A stretch of 64,000 nucleotides of DNA from Pictodentalium vernedei. Taxonomy: Eukaryota; Mollusca; Scaphopoda; Dentaliida; Dentaliidae. The stretch is from positions 791,322,823 to 791,386,822 of the forward strand of contig CM062296.1 of the NCBI GenBank assembly GCA_031216915.1, read 5' to 3'. The notes under the pieces were generated by a model. It was not told the DNA's origin, did not search any database, and saw nothing but the letters and a program-made list of their open reading frames with translations. This document shows, piece by piece, positions 11,765 to 21,453 of the stretch; position 1 is the first letter of the stretch, and each line of letters starts with the position of its first letter. A program made the position numbers and the translations under genes.

Positions 11765-13649
11765 CACTGCTAAAAAAGTTTTTTTAGGGTTCTATATAGA
11801 ACCCAAAAATATTTTTGTGGTTCTCTACAGAGCCAATTTGTTCATATCGGTTCAAAAGCATAAAATTGGTTCTAAATTGATATATTTTTGGTTCTAACCA
11901 AAAGTATTACTGGGTTATATTTGGAACTAATTTGTTCATATTGGTTCTTTATAGAACAAAAAATATTCAAAAGGATCAAAATTGAACCAACTCGGTAATG
12001 TTAGTTCTAAATCATGAAAATGGTTTGATAATTCATAAATTGAGATATATTGGATTCTTTGCAGAAACAGTAATGGTAGTTTGGTTCCATTATTTTTAAT
12101 GTTTATATTTATATAATTAAACTTTTATTCGGTTCATGCGTTTTCAGATAAAACGATTGGCTCACACGATTCTGTTTTTTCTTTTCATAACTCAATGAAC
12201 CGAAAAAACACAATTAGGTCCGCCCCCAGCCACGCCCCTAAAATACCAGTCTTCGGAGTTGCAACATGGTGTCAAATCAGTAGAAGTTGGAACACTGGCC
12301 CGTTCTAAATGTGAAAAATAAAAATAAATTTATATTACTAATTTATCACCATGAAATTATTTATAAAATATTTAAATGACCGTGGTGGATCAATTTTTCT
12401 TTTTCTTCACAACTGTATTTATTTGACAGTTCAATTTTTACGCACACTGGGTGATCGTCTGCGTTCACCGTTTTACCCAAATCGATTGTAAACGATGGCT
12501 GGCCACGACGAATACGGCAATTTTGACATTGAATTCAACTAATTTCATGTCATGTGGCTTTATATCTAACTCCACTTTTACAAACTGTGTTTTTCAGTTC
12601 TCTGGAAACGGTCAAAACCAAAATACAATGTAATACTGATGGCCTACTTCCACCTACCACGGAACGTAACTTTTACGTGAAGTGAAGAGTTGAATGAAAT
12701 TTGAGGGAGGCGTGGCTTATGACGTTTTCTTTGCATTAAGTAATTCATTGGTCAATAAAAAATTTAATGACAAAAGTGCATTTGACTTGGAAAATGTGTC
12801 AATTGCTACCTGCATTTCAATAATATGCGCCCTCTTTTATGCCCGAAAAATAATATGTCTACCAGTTTTAGTTTTTAAGTGTTTGTTCGCTGAAGTAGAG
12901 GGCGACTAACACTATTTATTTATTTGGGTCGCGAACGTTTAATTATAAGGAATGATTGTTTCTTTATGTCTATTTCTTGAGTTATGAACCCCAAAAAACA
13001 AAGTCCAAACTGTGTAAATGGGCTACGCCCATTTACACAGTTTTGGACTTTGTTTTTTGGGGTTCATAACTCAAGAAATAGACAAAAAGAAACGATCATT
13101 CCTTAATTATTTATTCTAAGATGTTATATTTCCCCATTTATTTTCTCCCCAATATATTTTTAATGAATACTATAAATTATCCTCCAGTAAAATAGTTGAA
13201 TTTGCACACCTCGGCGGGAGCTTTACAATATTTAACAGCATGCTACGAGGAAATTAGGAAGTCATCAAAACTGGTTCAATGCAAGAAACCCAAACATTTT
13301 CAAAATACGGAACCAGCACTGCTTCCATTTATAGAGCCAACCTGATTCGATATTGAACCACATTGGTTCGATGTCAGGAACCGAACTGTTTCTAAACATT
13401 GTCACTGAGCATTGGTTCTATATTGAACCAAAACGGGTTTATTATTGAACCAAAATTTGTTCTAAACCTTGACTCTGAGATGGAACCAGTTTTGGTTCCA
13501 AATAAAACCAGTTTTGGGTCTTTATGTAGAACCAGTCTTGGTTCCATTTATGGAAGTCAAACTGGTTCTATGTAGAACCGAAACTGGTTCCATCTCAGGG
13601 ACAAGGTTTAGAACTAGTTTTGGTTCTATAAAGAACCAATTTTTCAGAG
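11765..13649. mobile_element. Nested 1,885-bp TA-flanked TIR element
   Basis: The element starts 'cactgctaaaaaag' and ends '...tttttcagag', so the ends are imperfect inverted repeats. It is flanked by TA on both sides (11763-11764 and 13650-13651). Copy I of the surrounding repeat shows the empty site with a single TA at 7399-7400. The ends carry many short GGTTCTA/TAGAACC repeats, and the middle has a ~172-bp palindrome. No transposase is visible (the longest frame is about 70 codons), so it is non-autonomous. The TA duplication suggests mobilisation by a Tc1/mariner-type or similar enzyme; this is inference. Confidence 0.75.
12940..13111. repeat. Near-perfect palindrome inside the nested element
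   Basis: The arms are about 83 bp each and meet at 'gggctacgccc' (about 13020-13030). The arms differ at only a few positions (for example 'attgtttctttatg' against 'atcgtttctttttg'). Confidence 0.85.
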
Positions 13650-13818
13650 TATCGACAAAAACGGTAAAGCTGTGATGGCGTTCCAACTGTTGGTGTGTGG
13701 GAGTCTCGTGGACAGGGATTCTGTGACATGGTCTACGCCGGTTGTGTGTACGTTGGAGGTGATTCCATGATCGATCAACCGTGCGGGATTCTTTATTACC
13801 GGTGGAGCTGAACCGGCG

Positions 13819-14020
13819 GAGTCATTGTTATAGTTTCTGTTGGTGTGGAGCTGAACTGGTCGAGTCATTGTTATAGTTTCTGTTGGCGTGGAGCTGAACC
13901 GGTCAAGTCATTGTTATAGTTTCTGTTGGTGTAGAGCTGAACTGGTCGAGCCATTGTTATAGTTTCTGTTGGTGTGGAGCTGAACCCCGGTCGAGTCATT
14001 GTTATAGTTTCTGTTGGAGT
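13819..14020. repeat. 43-bp minisatellite, about 4.5 units
   Basis: Units start near 13819, 13862, 13905, 13948 and 13994 with 'gagtcattgttatagtttct' and end 'gagctgaac.ggtc'. Copy I has a single unit at the matching place (about 7565), so the array expanded after the copies separated. Confidence 0.85.
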
Positions 14021-14299
14021 GATGAATCCATCTCTTGAGGATATTTGTCTTGTGCAGAGTACAAACAAATACTGTATAGGCCGACGTGTTTGTGAGTGTG
14101 TCCCTTTCCTGATGACCTGGTGTCCGTAGGGCCCACGAAAGAAACTGGGATCTCTGTGAAGCTCGATTGCGGAAGGATGATGTTGGTAACATGTTGATAG
14201 GGAATGCACTCCAGAGCGTGCAGATTCTGGTTCTTGGGAGTGAACCAGGGGAACCTAATGTTATCCGTCGATGTCTCTGCGGACTGGTTATTGTCCACT

Positions 14300-15131
14300 T
14301 GGAGAGTTGGCAGTCATCTGTGCTCTTGTTTGTGAAGAGCTGGACAAAAGAGGGTTGTGTGGGACACCAAATGGTCAAGCCAGATACGCGTGGTGTTGCT
14401 ATTAGACATCCCTAATTTCCATAATTCTGGAAGACTAAGAAAATGGATCAGATGACTTTTGTAAGTTTCGTTGAGTAGGCCCTGGTTGGACTGTATTGTT
14501 GTTGGCTGGAGTCCTCTTTTGTGAAAGTGCCATATCTTTTTTGTTTCTTCAATTTTCAGAATAAAATTAACCCTTTATCTAATACGACTAGAGGTAGACA
14601 CTTGGCGTGCTGCTTGAATAATCTGACGGGCTTAGGGGGTGGGGGTGGGTAATGGTAGGGGGGAGGGGGGAGACAACGTGAAGGGTAGGTGGTTTCAGCG
14701 TGTCAAAAATGTGTTTTCTTAGATCATGCACTGTTTTCCCCTATTTATATTTATGACCAAGTTTGAATCCGAAATAAGCCCCGTTAACATAGACCGGTCT
14801 CAACGCCTGGCATGATGTTATGTGAATAGTTTCCACCCTTATATTGGTATAAAATCTGGGTAAGTGTTACTGAAACTACTGTTAAACCTTTGAACTCGTA
14901 GGACCGATTTTCCTCTCCAAGGCAATATTTCGTCCAATTTGTGTGATATTATGAGGTTTAAACACGGGGCATTGGTGATAAAATAATAACTGCAGTCTGC
15001 AGTCTGCAGCCAAGAGGCTGCTGACTGCAGTTAATATTTTATCTTCCTTGTATACGGTATTGGATTGACCAATCTCACTGTAAGCGTACACAAAGGCAAT
15101 ACCATCCTGGAAACGAGGGAGCAGAGGAGTG
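14300..15131. other. Host DNA left of the Polinton
   Basis: Contains a G-rich tract (14636-14690) and a small CTGCAG-rich inverted repeat (about 14983-15043). No gene is seen. Confidence 0.4.
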
Positions 15132-15137
15132 GGTGTA
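15132..15137. other. Target site duplication GGTGTA (left)
   Basis: GGTGTA directly abuts the left TIR and is repeated exactly at 36647-36652 after the right TIR. A 6-bp duplication is the known signature of Polinton/Maverick integration. Confidence 0.92.
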
Positions 15138-15562
15138 AGTAGGTGGTAAAGGCGGATTCAGAATCACTTGTACATATACGTGTACAAAACACGCACACGA
15201 TGCGTTCACCAACGTGGAATTCGGTGTTAAATCACACGCTTGTTCACAAAAACTGTACACTGATCTTGAATCCCTCATGTACAGTCAGTGACTCCTAGAT
15301 CGCGCTTTTAGCGTTCAAATACTCGTGGTGAACGCATCGTGTGCGTGTGTTGTACATCTTTCAATTGTATCGTGTACGTGATTTTTGGTCTACGTTCGCA
15401 TCGCAGATCAGACCCATCGATCCATCGTCGGCGAACGCGGTCGAAAGCAAAAGATTCTGGGTGATCATCAAAAAACAGTTTTTGCAATTCTAAATCAGTG
15501 ATTCTGAATCGGCAATTGCTTTGGTACAGATGATTTAGAATCCGCAATTGTTTTGAGGCGGT
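15138..15562 (+). repeat. Left terminal inverted repeat (425 bp)
   Basis: Starts AGTAGGTGGTAAAGGCGG. It matches the reverse complement of 36222-36646 with about 4 substitutions and no net length change. The repeat is partly self-complementary: 'gcggattc' and 'gaatccgc' boxes lie near both of its ends. A 79-codon open frame (15547-15308, minus) is intact but has no recognisable homology. Confidence 0.95.
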
Positions 15563-15671
15563 AGGTTTTTGTTTGATATAAATATAGGGGAGAAAAAAAT
15601 ATAAATAAATAGTAATTTAGAAAATTAAATATATCAAATCGAATAGATAATAAAAAAAAAATACGTAAATC

Positions 15672-16046
15672 ATGAGCGATTCTCAGATGATTAGAGCGAG
15701 GTTTCTTTTAAACATGCTGATGAGAGCATACGCAATCTCTGTGAACGAACAACTACGTCCCATCTTGTTAGAACGATGCGTTAGATGTCGGGATCATCTA
15801 GACTTCGATCACGAGGATCATTCGTGTCTGACGATGGAAAGGGAAGATATGGTCGTCATGTATTTCGAACCGGCGTTCGAACGCATTAAATTCGACGATG
15901 TGATCACGTTTTGGAAGAGATTAGTCTACTGTAAGAATCGAGACAGGCCCACAGATTCGGAAGAACTGAAATTGGCGCGTAGAAGTTTGACTTTAGAAGA
16001 CAAGGGATGCATCAAGAAATTATTGCTGAACGAAGCATACGTCTAA
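15672..16046 (+). CDS. Unknown Polinton protein with Cys/His cluster (124 aa)
   Basis: This is the first gene after the left TIR, 110 bp inside it. The start is an ATG after an A-rich leader, the usual arrangement in this element, and 'gatataaatataggggaga' upstream may serve as a TATA element. The protein has a compact Cys/His cluster (C36, C39, H42, H47, H50, C52), which could bind zinc, between two helical regions; it is charged and shows no membrane segment. I do not recognise the family. Being intact in a defective element suggests it was under selection until recently. Confidence 0.65.
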   Translation: MSDSQMIRARFLLNMLMRAYAISVNEQLRPILLERCVRCRDHLDFDHEDHSCLTMEREDMVVMYFEPAFERIKFDDVITFWKRLVYCKNRDRPTDSEELKLARRSLTLEDKGCIKKLLLNEAYV

Positions 16047-16153
16047 GTTTTGTTTTTCGTTGATATAAAAAATAAGGGAGAGTAGAAAATAAAAAAAAAT
16101 AAATACACACATAAATTTTTTATCTAATATTAGAAAGAAAAAACACCAAAAAA

Positions 16154-16816
16154 ATGAGAACCAGAAATAAATTGTATCCGACGTTAGTGGACGACGAGGA
16201 CGAGAAGGCGAACGGCGTTTTGCCGACGGCGCCGTCGCTAGAAGAAAGAGAAAGAGGAGAGAGGTATCGCATCGATCAAATCAGTAGAATCCAATCGTAT
16301 CTGACTCGAGAGAGAGATTCTCGTCGTTCCCTCAAGAAGAAGTATTCGCGTTTCGTGAAATTCGTCAACGGGATCGACACGACACTCATCACGATTTCCA
16401 TGGGTTTACTCGCGGCTGGCATCGGATTGTTGTCGACCGCGGTCGGCATTCCGATCGTGTTGACCGTGGAAGGAGTGGCCCTCGCCGCCGGATTGTTCAG
16501 CACGCTCGGAAACTTTTTGAGTAGGAAATTATATCTGAAGGCTAGGAAACACGACAAGATTCGCGTCTTGGCCGACTCCAAGATCGACACGATATCCGAA
16601 ATGATCTCTATGGCGTTGAAAGACGGTAGGATATCGGACGGAATATACTTCGCGATATTGAGCGAGAAAACGAAATACGATGCCATGAAAGAAGCCGTGA
16701 GAATCAAGACTCGTCAGATCATCAAGGAAGAGTTGAAGGATTCTCTCGTGGAAAAGGGTAGGAAAGAGGCCAGGGAGGAATTCAGTAAGATGATAGAACT
16801 CAAGGGCAGCGATTGA
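16154..16816 (+). CDS. Predicted membrane protein with coiled-coil flanks (220 aa)
   Basis: The protein has a charged N-terminus (residues 1-70, probably helical or coiled coil, very rich in R, E and K). Two adjacent hydrophobic segments follow (about 77-98 and 99-121, rich in G, A, L and I), and then a long charged helical tail (125-220). This is the layout of a hairpin membrane protein with both ends on one side. It lies 107 bp after the previous gene and about the same distance before the PLA2 gene. The function is unknown; a virion-membrane, pore or assembly role is possible but is inference. Confidence 0.6.
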   Translation: MRTRNKLYPTLVDDEDEKANGVLPTAPSLEERERGERYRIDQISRIQSYLTRERDSRRSLKKKYSRFVKFVNGIDTTLITISMGLLAAGIGLLSTAVGIPIVLTVEGVALAAGLFSTLGNFLSRKLYLKARKHDKIRVLADSKIDTISEMISMALKDGRISDGIYFAILSEKTKYDAMKEAVRIKTRQIIKEELKDSLVEKGRKEAREEFSKMIELKGSD

Positions 16817-16923
16817 AAAAAAAAATATATATATAATAAGAACAGAATTTAAAAAAAAAAAAAAATTAAATTCATATATAAAATAAAAAAAAAAACGAAA
16901 TTAATTTAAATTAACTCTTAAAA

Positions 16924-17460
16924 ATGTATTGCGTAAAGTGTAAGAGAGTTACCGAGACGAGTAATTCTAGAGAAGTGCGAACTAAAAACGACAGACGGAT
17001 GCTTCGCGGAATTTGCGACAGGTGTGGTTCTATCAAGACTCGATTCGTCAAACAAAAGAACGCGAGCAAAGGCAAAGGCATCGTGAATAAAATGATCAAC
17101 AATCTACCTTTAGAAATGCATCTGCCCGGTCACAGTTTCACAGGACCAGGAACGAAATTGAACAAGAGACTCAACGCCGATCTGACTCCCAAATCTTGGA
17201 GCAAACCCGTGAATAGGGTGGATGCGGCCGCGTACGATCACGATCTGTGCTACGCCGGACATCCCGGCACCAAGACTCACAACGACGTCTGCGACAAAAA
17301 CATGTTGGGGAGATTGAGAGGCATATCGAATCTGACCAGGAGAGAGAAGATGGAACGTTCACTGGTCGGCAATCTGATCAGTGCGAAATGTCGATTCGGA
17401 TGGGGCGTTCAAAAAAAAAAAGCGCATCTGAAAAAGAGAAGAAGAAGAAACGATTATTGA
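16924..17460 (+). CDS. Zinc-ribbon/phospholipase A2-like protein (178 aa)
   Basis: The N-terminus has a YCVKCK zinc ribbon (C3, C6, C31, C34), matching the short ribbon I know as DUF5679. The second half is a parvovirus-type phospholipase A2-like domain: a Ca-binding GPGT loop at 74-77, the His-Asp catalytic pair H106-D107 within YDHDLCY, and paired cysteines. In parvoviruses this domain cleaves phospholipids so the particle can leave endosomes; a similar entry role in Polintons is inference. The C-terminus is very basic (KKRRRR), fitting nuclear targeting or DNA contact. The stop codon overlaps the ATG of the integrase (TGATG at 17458-17462). The reading frame is intact. Confidence 0.85.
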   Translation: MYCVKCKRVTETSNSREVRTKNDRRMLRGICDRCGSIKTRFVKQKNASKGKGIVNKMINNLPLEMHLPGHSFTGPGTKLNKRLNADLTPKSWSKPVNRVDAAAYDHDLCYAGHPGTKTHNDVCDKNMLGRLRGISNLTRREKMERSLVGNLISAKCRFGWGVQKKKAHLKKRRRRNDY

Positions 17461-18267
17461 TGAGCAATTTGGCCGAGGAGTTACACAAACCCATAGTGCG
17501 TAAATTTCGAAAGAGAAGGGTGTTCGTGAAGTGTCTGGACGACATTTGGTCCGCCGATTTGGTCGACATGAGATCGTTTTCGAGGTGGAACGAGGGCATC
17601 AAATATCTATTGATGGTCATCGACGTGTTTTCCAAATACGGTTGGATCAGAGCTTTGAAGAATAAATCGGGACCTTGCGTCGCCGAGGCTCTGAAGAGCG
17701 TGTTCGATTCGTCCTCTCGAAAACCGAGTAAATTGTGGGTGGACAAGGGAAAGGAATTCTACAACAAGGACGTTCGTCGATTGGTTCGTCGACCTCTACT
17801 CAATCGAAAACAAAGAGAAAGCCAGCGTGGTGGAACGTTGGAATCGAACGATGGAGGAGAAGATGCACAGATACTTCACGGCGAATTCAACCAAGAAATA
17901 CATATACACACTAAACGGTCTGGTGAAAGATTACAACGAAACGTGACACAGATCGATCAAGATGACTCCCGCGGAAGCTAGCGATCCTCGAAACGAAAAA
18001 CGGGTCCACGCGAATCTATATCCCGAGAGATCTAAGATCGGGAAGAAGAAGTCTAGAACGCCGAAATTTGCGGTCGGCGATCGAATGAGAATCTACGCTT
18101 ATAAGAAGCACTTCGAAATGGGTTATACTCCTCGATGGACCTCGGAAATCTTTGTGATCATCAAAATATTTCACACCGATCCGGTGACTTACGAAATCGA
18201 AGCTTTGGATGGAGAAGAGATCATCGGAAAGTTTTACGAACAACAATTACAGAAGACGAAGTTCTGA
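17460..18267 (+). pseudogene. INT: Retroviral-type integrase, broken by a frameshift and a stop
   Basis: Polinton integrases use an rve-type DDE fold to insert the element. The start taken is the ATG at 17460, which overlaps the PLA2 stop. The frame runs through the core with D33 (in SADLVDM) and D95 (in WVDKGKEF). A one-base shift near 17780-17800 moves the homology into the next frame, where the third acidic residue is encoded at 17833-17835, about 30 residues after D95. That frame is cut by TGA at 17944-17946, just before the C-terminal DNA-binding region (17962-18267), which is open to its stop. The frame upstream of 17460 is also open (to 17247), so an earlier start cannot be excluded. 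The protein cannot be made intact from this copy without recoding. Confidence 0.88.
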
Positions 18268-18439
18268 TGAAGAACGCAAAAAAATGTTTTTTTATTTACT
18301 CTCTTTGACATTTTCTTGTTTACACACATATATTTAAAAGAGAGAAAAAAAATAATAATAAAAAATAATTAAAAGCTATATTTTTAGATAAAGAAAAGCA
18401 AGTGAATTAATAAACAAAAAAAACTAAAAATCCTTTAAA

Positions 18440-19714
18440 ATGACAAATATACTAGATATAGCACAAAGCATAGTGAAAGATGAAAGTATTCAAGAATATG
18501 AGGTTCACGAATATGAACCGGTAACCGGAACGAGTTTGAACAATACGGGAGAGATAAGAATCAATGTCGAAACTCAAGATCTATTCGTACATCCTAGCGA
18601 GAGTTACATAGTGGTGCAGGGACGTCTCACCAAGGAAGATGGGAGCGACTACGCCGACGACGACACGGTTACTCTAGCCAATAATGGCATCATGCATCTA
18701 TTCAGTAACATAAAATACATGCTATCCGGACAAGAGATAGAATCTGTGTTTCATCCCGGTCAGGCCACCACGATGTTCGGACTCTTGACGTATCCTGATG
18801 ATTTTTCGAAATCCAGAGGACTTAATCAGTTGTGGGTGAAAGACACTATAGGCCCTGCTAGCGCCGGCGCCGCCATGATATTCGACTACGTCATCAAGAC
18901 GTCCAGACCTAAAGGAACGTTTTCGTTCAGGATACCTTTGAAACACATCTTCGGATTTGCAGATGATTACAACAAGATCATGTACGGATTCAAACACAGT
19001 CTGACGTTGATTCGAAAAGGAAACAACGACGCAATAGTGAGACTCGCCGTGACCTGTGCGGGTAAGATAACTCTACACAACATATCGTGGTTCGTTCCGC
19101 ACATGGAGCCTTCGATCGATGAGAAACACGGTCTCTACAAGATCATAGAATCCAAGAGTAAATTACCCGTGGGATTTAGAATGAGACAGTGTGACACGGC
19201 TAGCATTCCTCCCTCCATGAATCACTTTGATTGGAGATTGATGGTGAAATCCGCTTCCGAGAGACCGCGTTTCATCGTGGTCGCGTTTCAGACCGATAGG
19301 GACGGGTCTCAGGAAAAGAATGCGTTGCTGTTTGATCACTGCCATTTGAGAAACATGCAAGTGTTTCTGAACGCCACAAGATATCCGGCAATCGATTACA
19401 ACGCGTCATTCGACAAGAATGATTTCTCCAGACTGTACGGCGACGCTGCCGATTTTAGAAAGAAGTATCACGGTCTAGACGAATTGATGAGCAATCCCAA
19501 CATATCTCCCGGCAAATACAAGTCGATGTATCCCATGTTCGTGTTCGACGTCAGTAAACAGAGCGAACGACTCCGGAGTAGCGTGTTAGACATTCAGATC
19601 AAGATGCAATTCGATAGGAACGTGCTGAGAAAAACCAAAGCCTTCGCCCTGGTCCTGTCGGACAGAGAATTACAATTCGAATCGGATGGAAATAAGATGT
19701 CGATCATTCGATGA
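18440..19714 (+). CDS. MCP: Probable major capsid protein (424 aa)
   Basis: This is a long intact gene in the position and of the size range expected of a Polinton capsid gene. The sequence is mostly beta-rich with no membrane segment. It contains stretches I associate with a family found beside Polinton genes in many invertebrate genomes (SGQEIES...HPGQATTM near residues 97-115; IPLKHIFGF near 168; YNASFDKNDFSRLYGDA near 322). The family is generally taken as the double jelly-roll major capsid, but I identify it by memory and context, not by structure. A TATA-like 'atatatttaaaagagag' lies about 110 bp upstream. Its 3' end faces the fibre gene across a long hairpin. Confidence 0.65.
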   Translation: MTNILDIAQSIVKDESIQEYEVHEYEPVTGTSLNNTGEIRINVETQDLFVHPSESYIVVQGRLTKEDGSDYADDDTVTLANNGIMHLFSNIKYMLSGQEIESVFHPGQATTMFGLLTYPDDFSKSRGLNQLWVKDTIGPASAGAAMIFDYVIKTSRPKGTFSFRIPLKHIFGFADDYNKIMYGFKHSLTLIRKGNNDAIVRLAVTCAGKITLHNISWFVPHMEPSIDEKHGLYKIIESKSKLPVGFRMRQCDTASIPPSMNHFDWRLMVKSASERPRFIVVAFQTDRDGSQEKNALLFDHCHLRNMQVFLNATRYPAIDYNASFDKNDFSRLYGDAADFRKKYHGLDELMSNPNISPGKYKSMYPMFVFDVSKQSERLRSSVLDIQIKMQFDRNVLRKTKAFALVLSDRELQFESDGNKMSIIR

Positions 19715-19761
19715 GAGACGAGTGTGTGAAAAAAAAAATAAAAAACAAAAAAAATGAAAAG

Positions 19762-19891
19762 TAATGTGTGATTATTAAAAAAAACAAAAAATAAAATAAA
19801 TAAAGTAATGTGATATAGAGAGATTGAACATCTCTCTATATCACATTACTTTATTTATTTTTTTTTTTGTTTTTTTAATAATCACACATTA
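19762..19891. terminator. Long hairpin between convergent capsid and fibre genes
   Basis: Arms of about 62 bp (19762-19824 and 19831-19891) with a 6-base loop (tgaaca) fill the gap between the rightward capsid gene (ends 19714) and the leftward fibre gene (ends 19928). The arms include A/T runs. By position it may end or process both transcripts; that function is inference. Confidence 0.7.
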
Positions 19892-19927
19892 TTTTTTTTT
19901 TTTTTAATTCGTTATTTTTCCACGTGT

Positions 19928-21133
19928 TCACTGTTTGTTCAAAGGATTCAGTTCGATCAGTAGACTCACCACGGAAGTGGTGGCTTCGGGATTATTGGTT
20001 TTCGTGACGAAATTAATCCTGTCTCCGGCGTTCACTTTGAGAGGCGTGCCGAACGTGCTGACATTCGCGTGTTGATTCTCAGTCTTTTCGATGCTGTATC
20101 TCTTATCGCTCTCCACACCATTCACCATGAGATTGACGACCGCTCTGTTATTCAAATCAGAGGAAGCCAGACTCATTCGAAGGATTTCACCTCCCAACGG
20201 CATGGGATATCCCACCTGACCGTGTTTCGATCCGCTACCTCCGTTTCCAAAAGACCACTCGGCTTTTCCTTTATCTAAGGTGCCGGCCTCTTCAGCCCAC
20301 ACAGTGATCAATTGTCTGGCATATTTGACTCTCTCCACCACCGAAATCAGGGTGCAGTCGTCCGTCATGTTCACAGGTTCCGGTAGATTCGGGAGCGCGT
20401 GTCCGCCCATGTCTAGTTTACCTTCCATGATGTCGCCCTTTCTCCAGACTGAGTTGTCATCCACGTACTTCCTGCTTACCGCACTGGAATCGAATTCGGG
20501 ATCGTGACCGAGACCGAATAAATTCTCACCGTTCATGTTGATACCACCCTCCATGGTTCCGCCAGATTGTTTGTTCAGGTAGAGATTGTCCACTTGCGAT
20601 TCTAGGTATTCTTGCGATTGTAACACGGAAGAATCCACGTAGCCCTTGTTGACCACGGTTGAGTCCACGTCTGTGTTATCGATCTTCGACAGATTCAATA
20701 TCTTTTGGAATCCCGCATTCAGATCCAATTTCATTTCACGTCTGTCAGACTTTCTCCATTCCAGATCTACGTAGTGTTTGGTCGCCACGTCCTTGGGATT
20801 CCTGTGAGCGGTCACGTTCGTTATCTTGTAAGAATTGGCGTTCAATTCCGAGTGCATCGTTTTCATAACGTATCTATTTCTCAGGTGTTCACTGAATCTC
20901 GCGTGAGAGTCGTCCGCGTATTTCTTGGTCGCGGCATCGGCGGGATCTACGGGATTCGCGACGTTCACCAAACATTTGGATTTCAGATCGAGATCGTCGG
21001 TCATGGTTTTATCCACGTAATTATCCAGCAGGATTCGTTCGAAATCGGAGTTCCCCCTGTCGACGTATTTTTTAGTCGCGGCATCTGCGAGATCTATCGG
21101 CTCGGGAAGATTGTAGAGCTTCTTATCATTCAT
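19928..21133 (-). CDS. Fibre-like repeat protein
   Basis: The protein is built from about six copies of a repeat of ~45 residues that ends in DAATKKYVD-like motifs, each preceded by a block such as 'LDLKSKCLVNVANP' or 'INMNGENLFGLG'. This pattern is typical of trimeric phage tail fibres. The last ~150 residues are non-repetitive and beta-rich, like a distal head domain. A surface spike is the natural reading; receptor binding is inference. The first in-frame ATG is at 21133, but the frame is open back to 21314-21316 without an ATG. That extension includes a PRKKRK nuclear-targeting-like motif, so the true start may be mutated or come from splicing. A TATA-like 'tatatatataaaga' (complement of about 21416-21430) lies upstream. 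Confidence 0.75.
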   Translation of the reverse strand: MNDKKLYNLPEPIDLADAATKKYVDRGNSDFERILLDNYVDKTMTDDLDLKSKCLVNVANPVDPADAATKKYADDSHARFSEHLRNRYVMKTMHSELNANSYKITNVTAHRNPKDVATKHYVDLEWRKSDRREMKLDLNAGFQKILNLSKIDNTDVDSTVVNKGYVDSSVLQSQEYLESQVDNLYLNKQSGGTMEGGINMNGENLFGLGHDPEFDSSAVSRKYVDDNSVWRKGDIMEGKLDMGGHALPNLPEPVNMTDDCTLISVVERVKYARQLITVWAEEAGTLDKGKAEWSFGNGGSGSKHGQVGYPMPLGGEILRMSLASSDLNNRAVVNLMVNGVESDKRYSIEKTENQHANVSTFGTPLKVNAGDRINFVTKTNNPEATTSVVSLLIELNPLNKQ

Positions 21134-21453
21134 GTTCAGAGGTTCCTCTCGAGGTTCGTATCTCCGAACGTAACACTCGTCCAAGTTGGCAACGTCGTAA
21201 CCATCGTCGACTTCGAGCGTCTTCCTCTTCTTTCTCGGGATGACTTTTTCATCGTCACTTCTACCAAATTTATCGACTGTCCTGTTGTTGTGGGATTTTT
21301 TTTTTGTTGTTGTTTAGAAAAAAAATGTGTTCAAAATGCAGTTTATTAAAAAATGAACTATGTTATTTTATTTTTCGTTTTTTATTCGATTAAAATTTTT
21401 TTAAAATAATTTTTTATCTTTATATATATACTATAAAAAAAAAAAATCTCTCT

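Larger units (their letters stand above)
10451..14299. repeat. Long dispersed repeat, copy II, split by an insertion
   Basis: This is the second copy of the repeat at 6476-7875. It is longer for three reasons: about 200 bp of extra sequence near 10510-10720, the TA-flanked element at 11765-13649, and expansion of a 43-bp minisatellite at 13819-14020. Outside these insertions the order of shared blocks is the same as in copy I. It is non-coding as far as I can see. Confidence 0.8.

Noticed and set aside
14636-14690. G-quadruplex regulatory element
   Set aside because: The G-rich tract could fold, but there is no nearby gene and such tracts are common in repeats; no functional claim is possible.
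20705-21349. 214-codon rightward frame opposite the fibre gene
   Set aside because: It is a shadow of the codon pattern of the leftward fibre gene; it has no family features and no homologous support.
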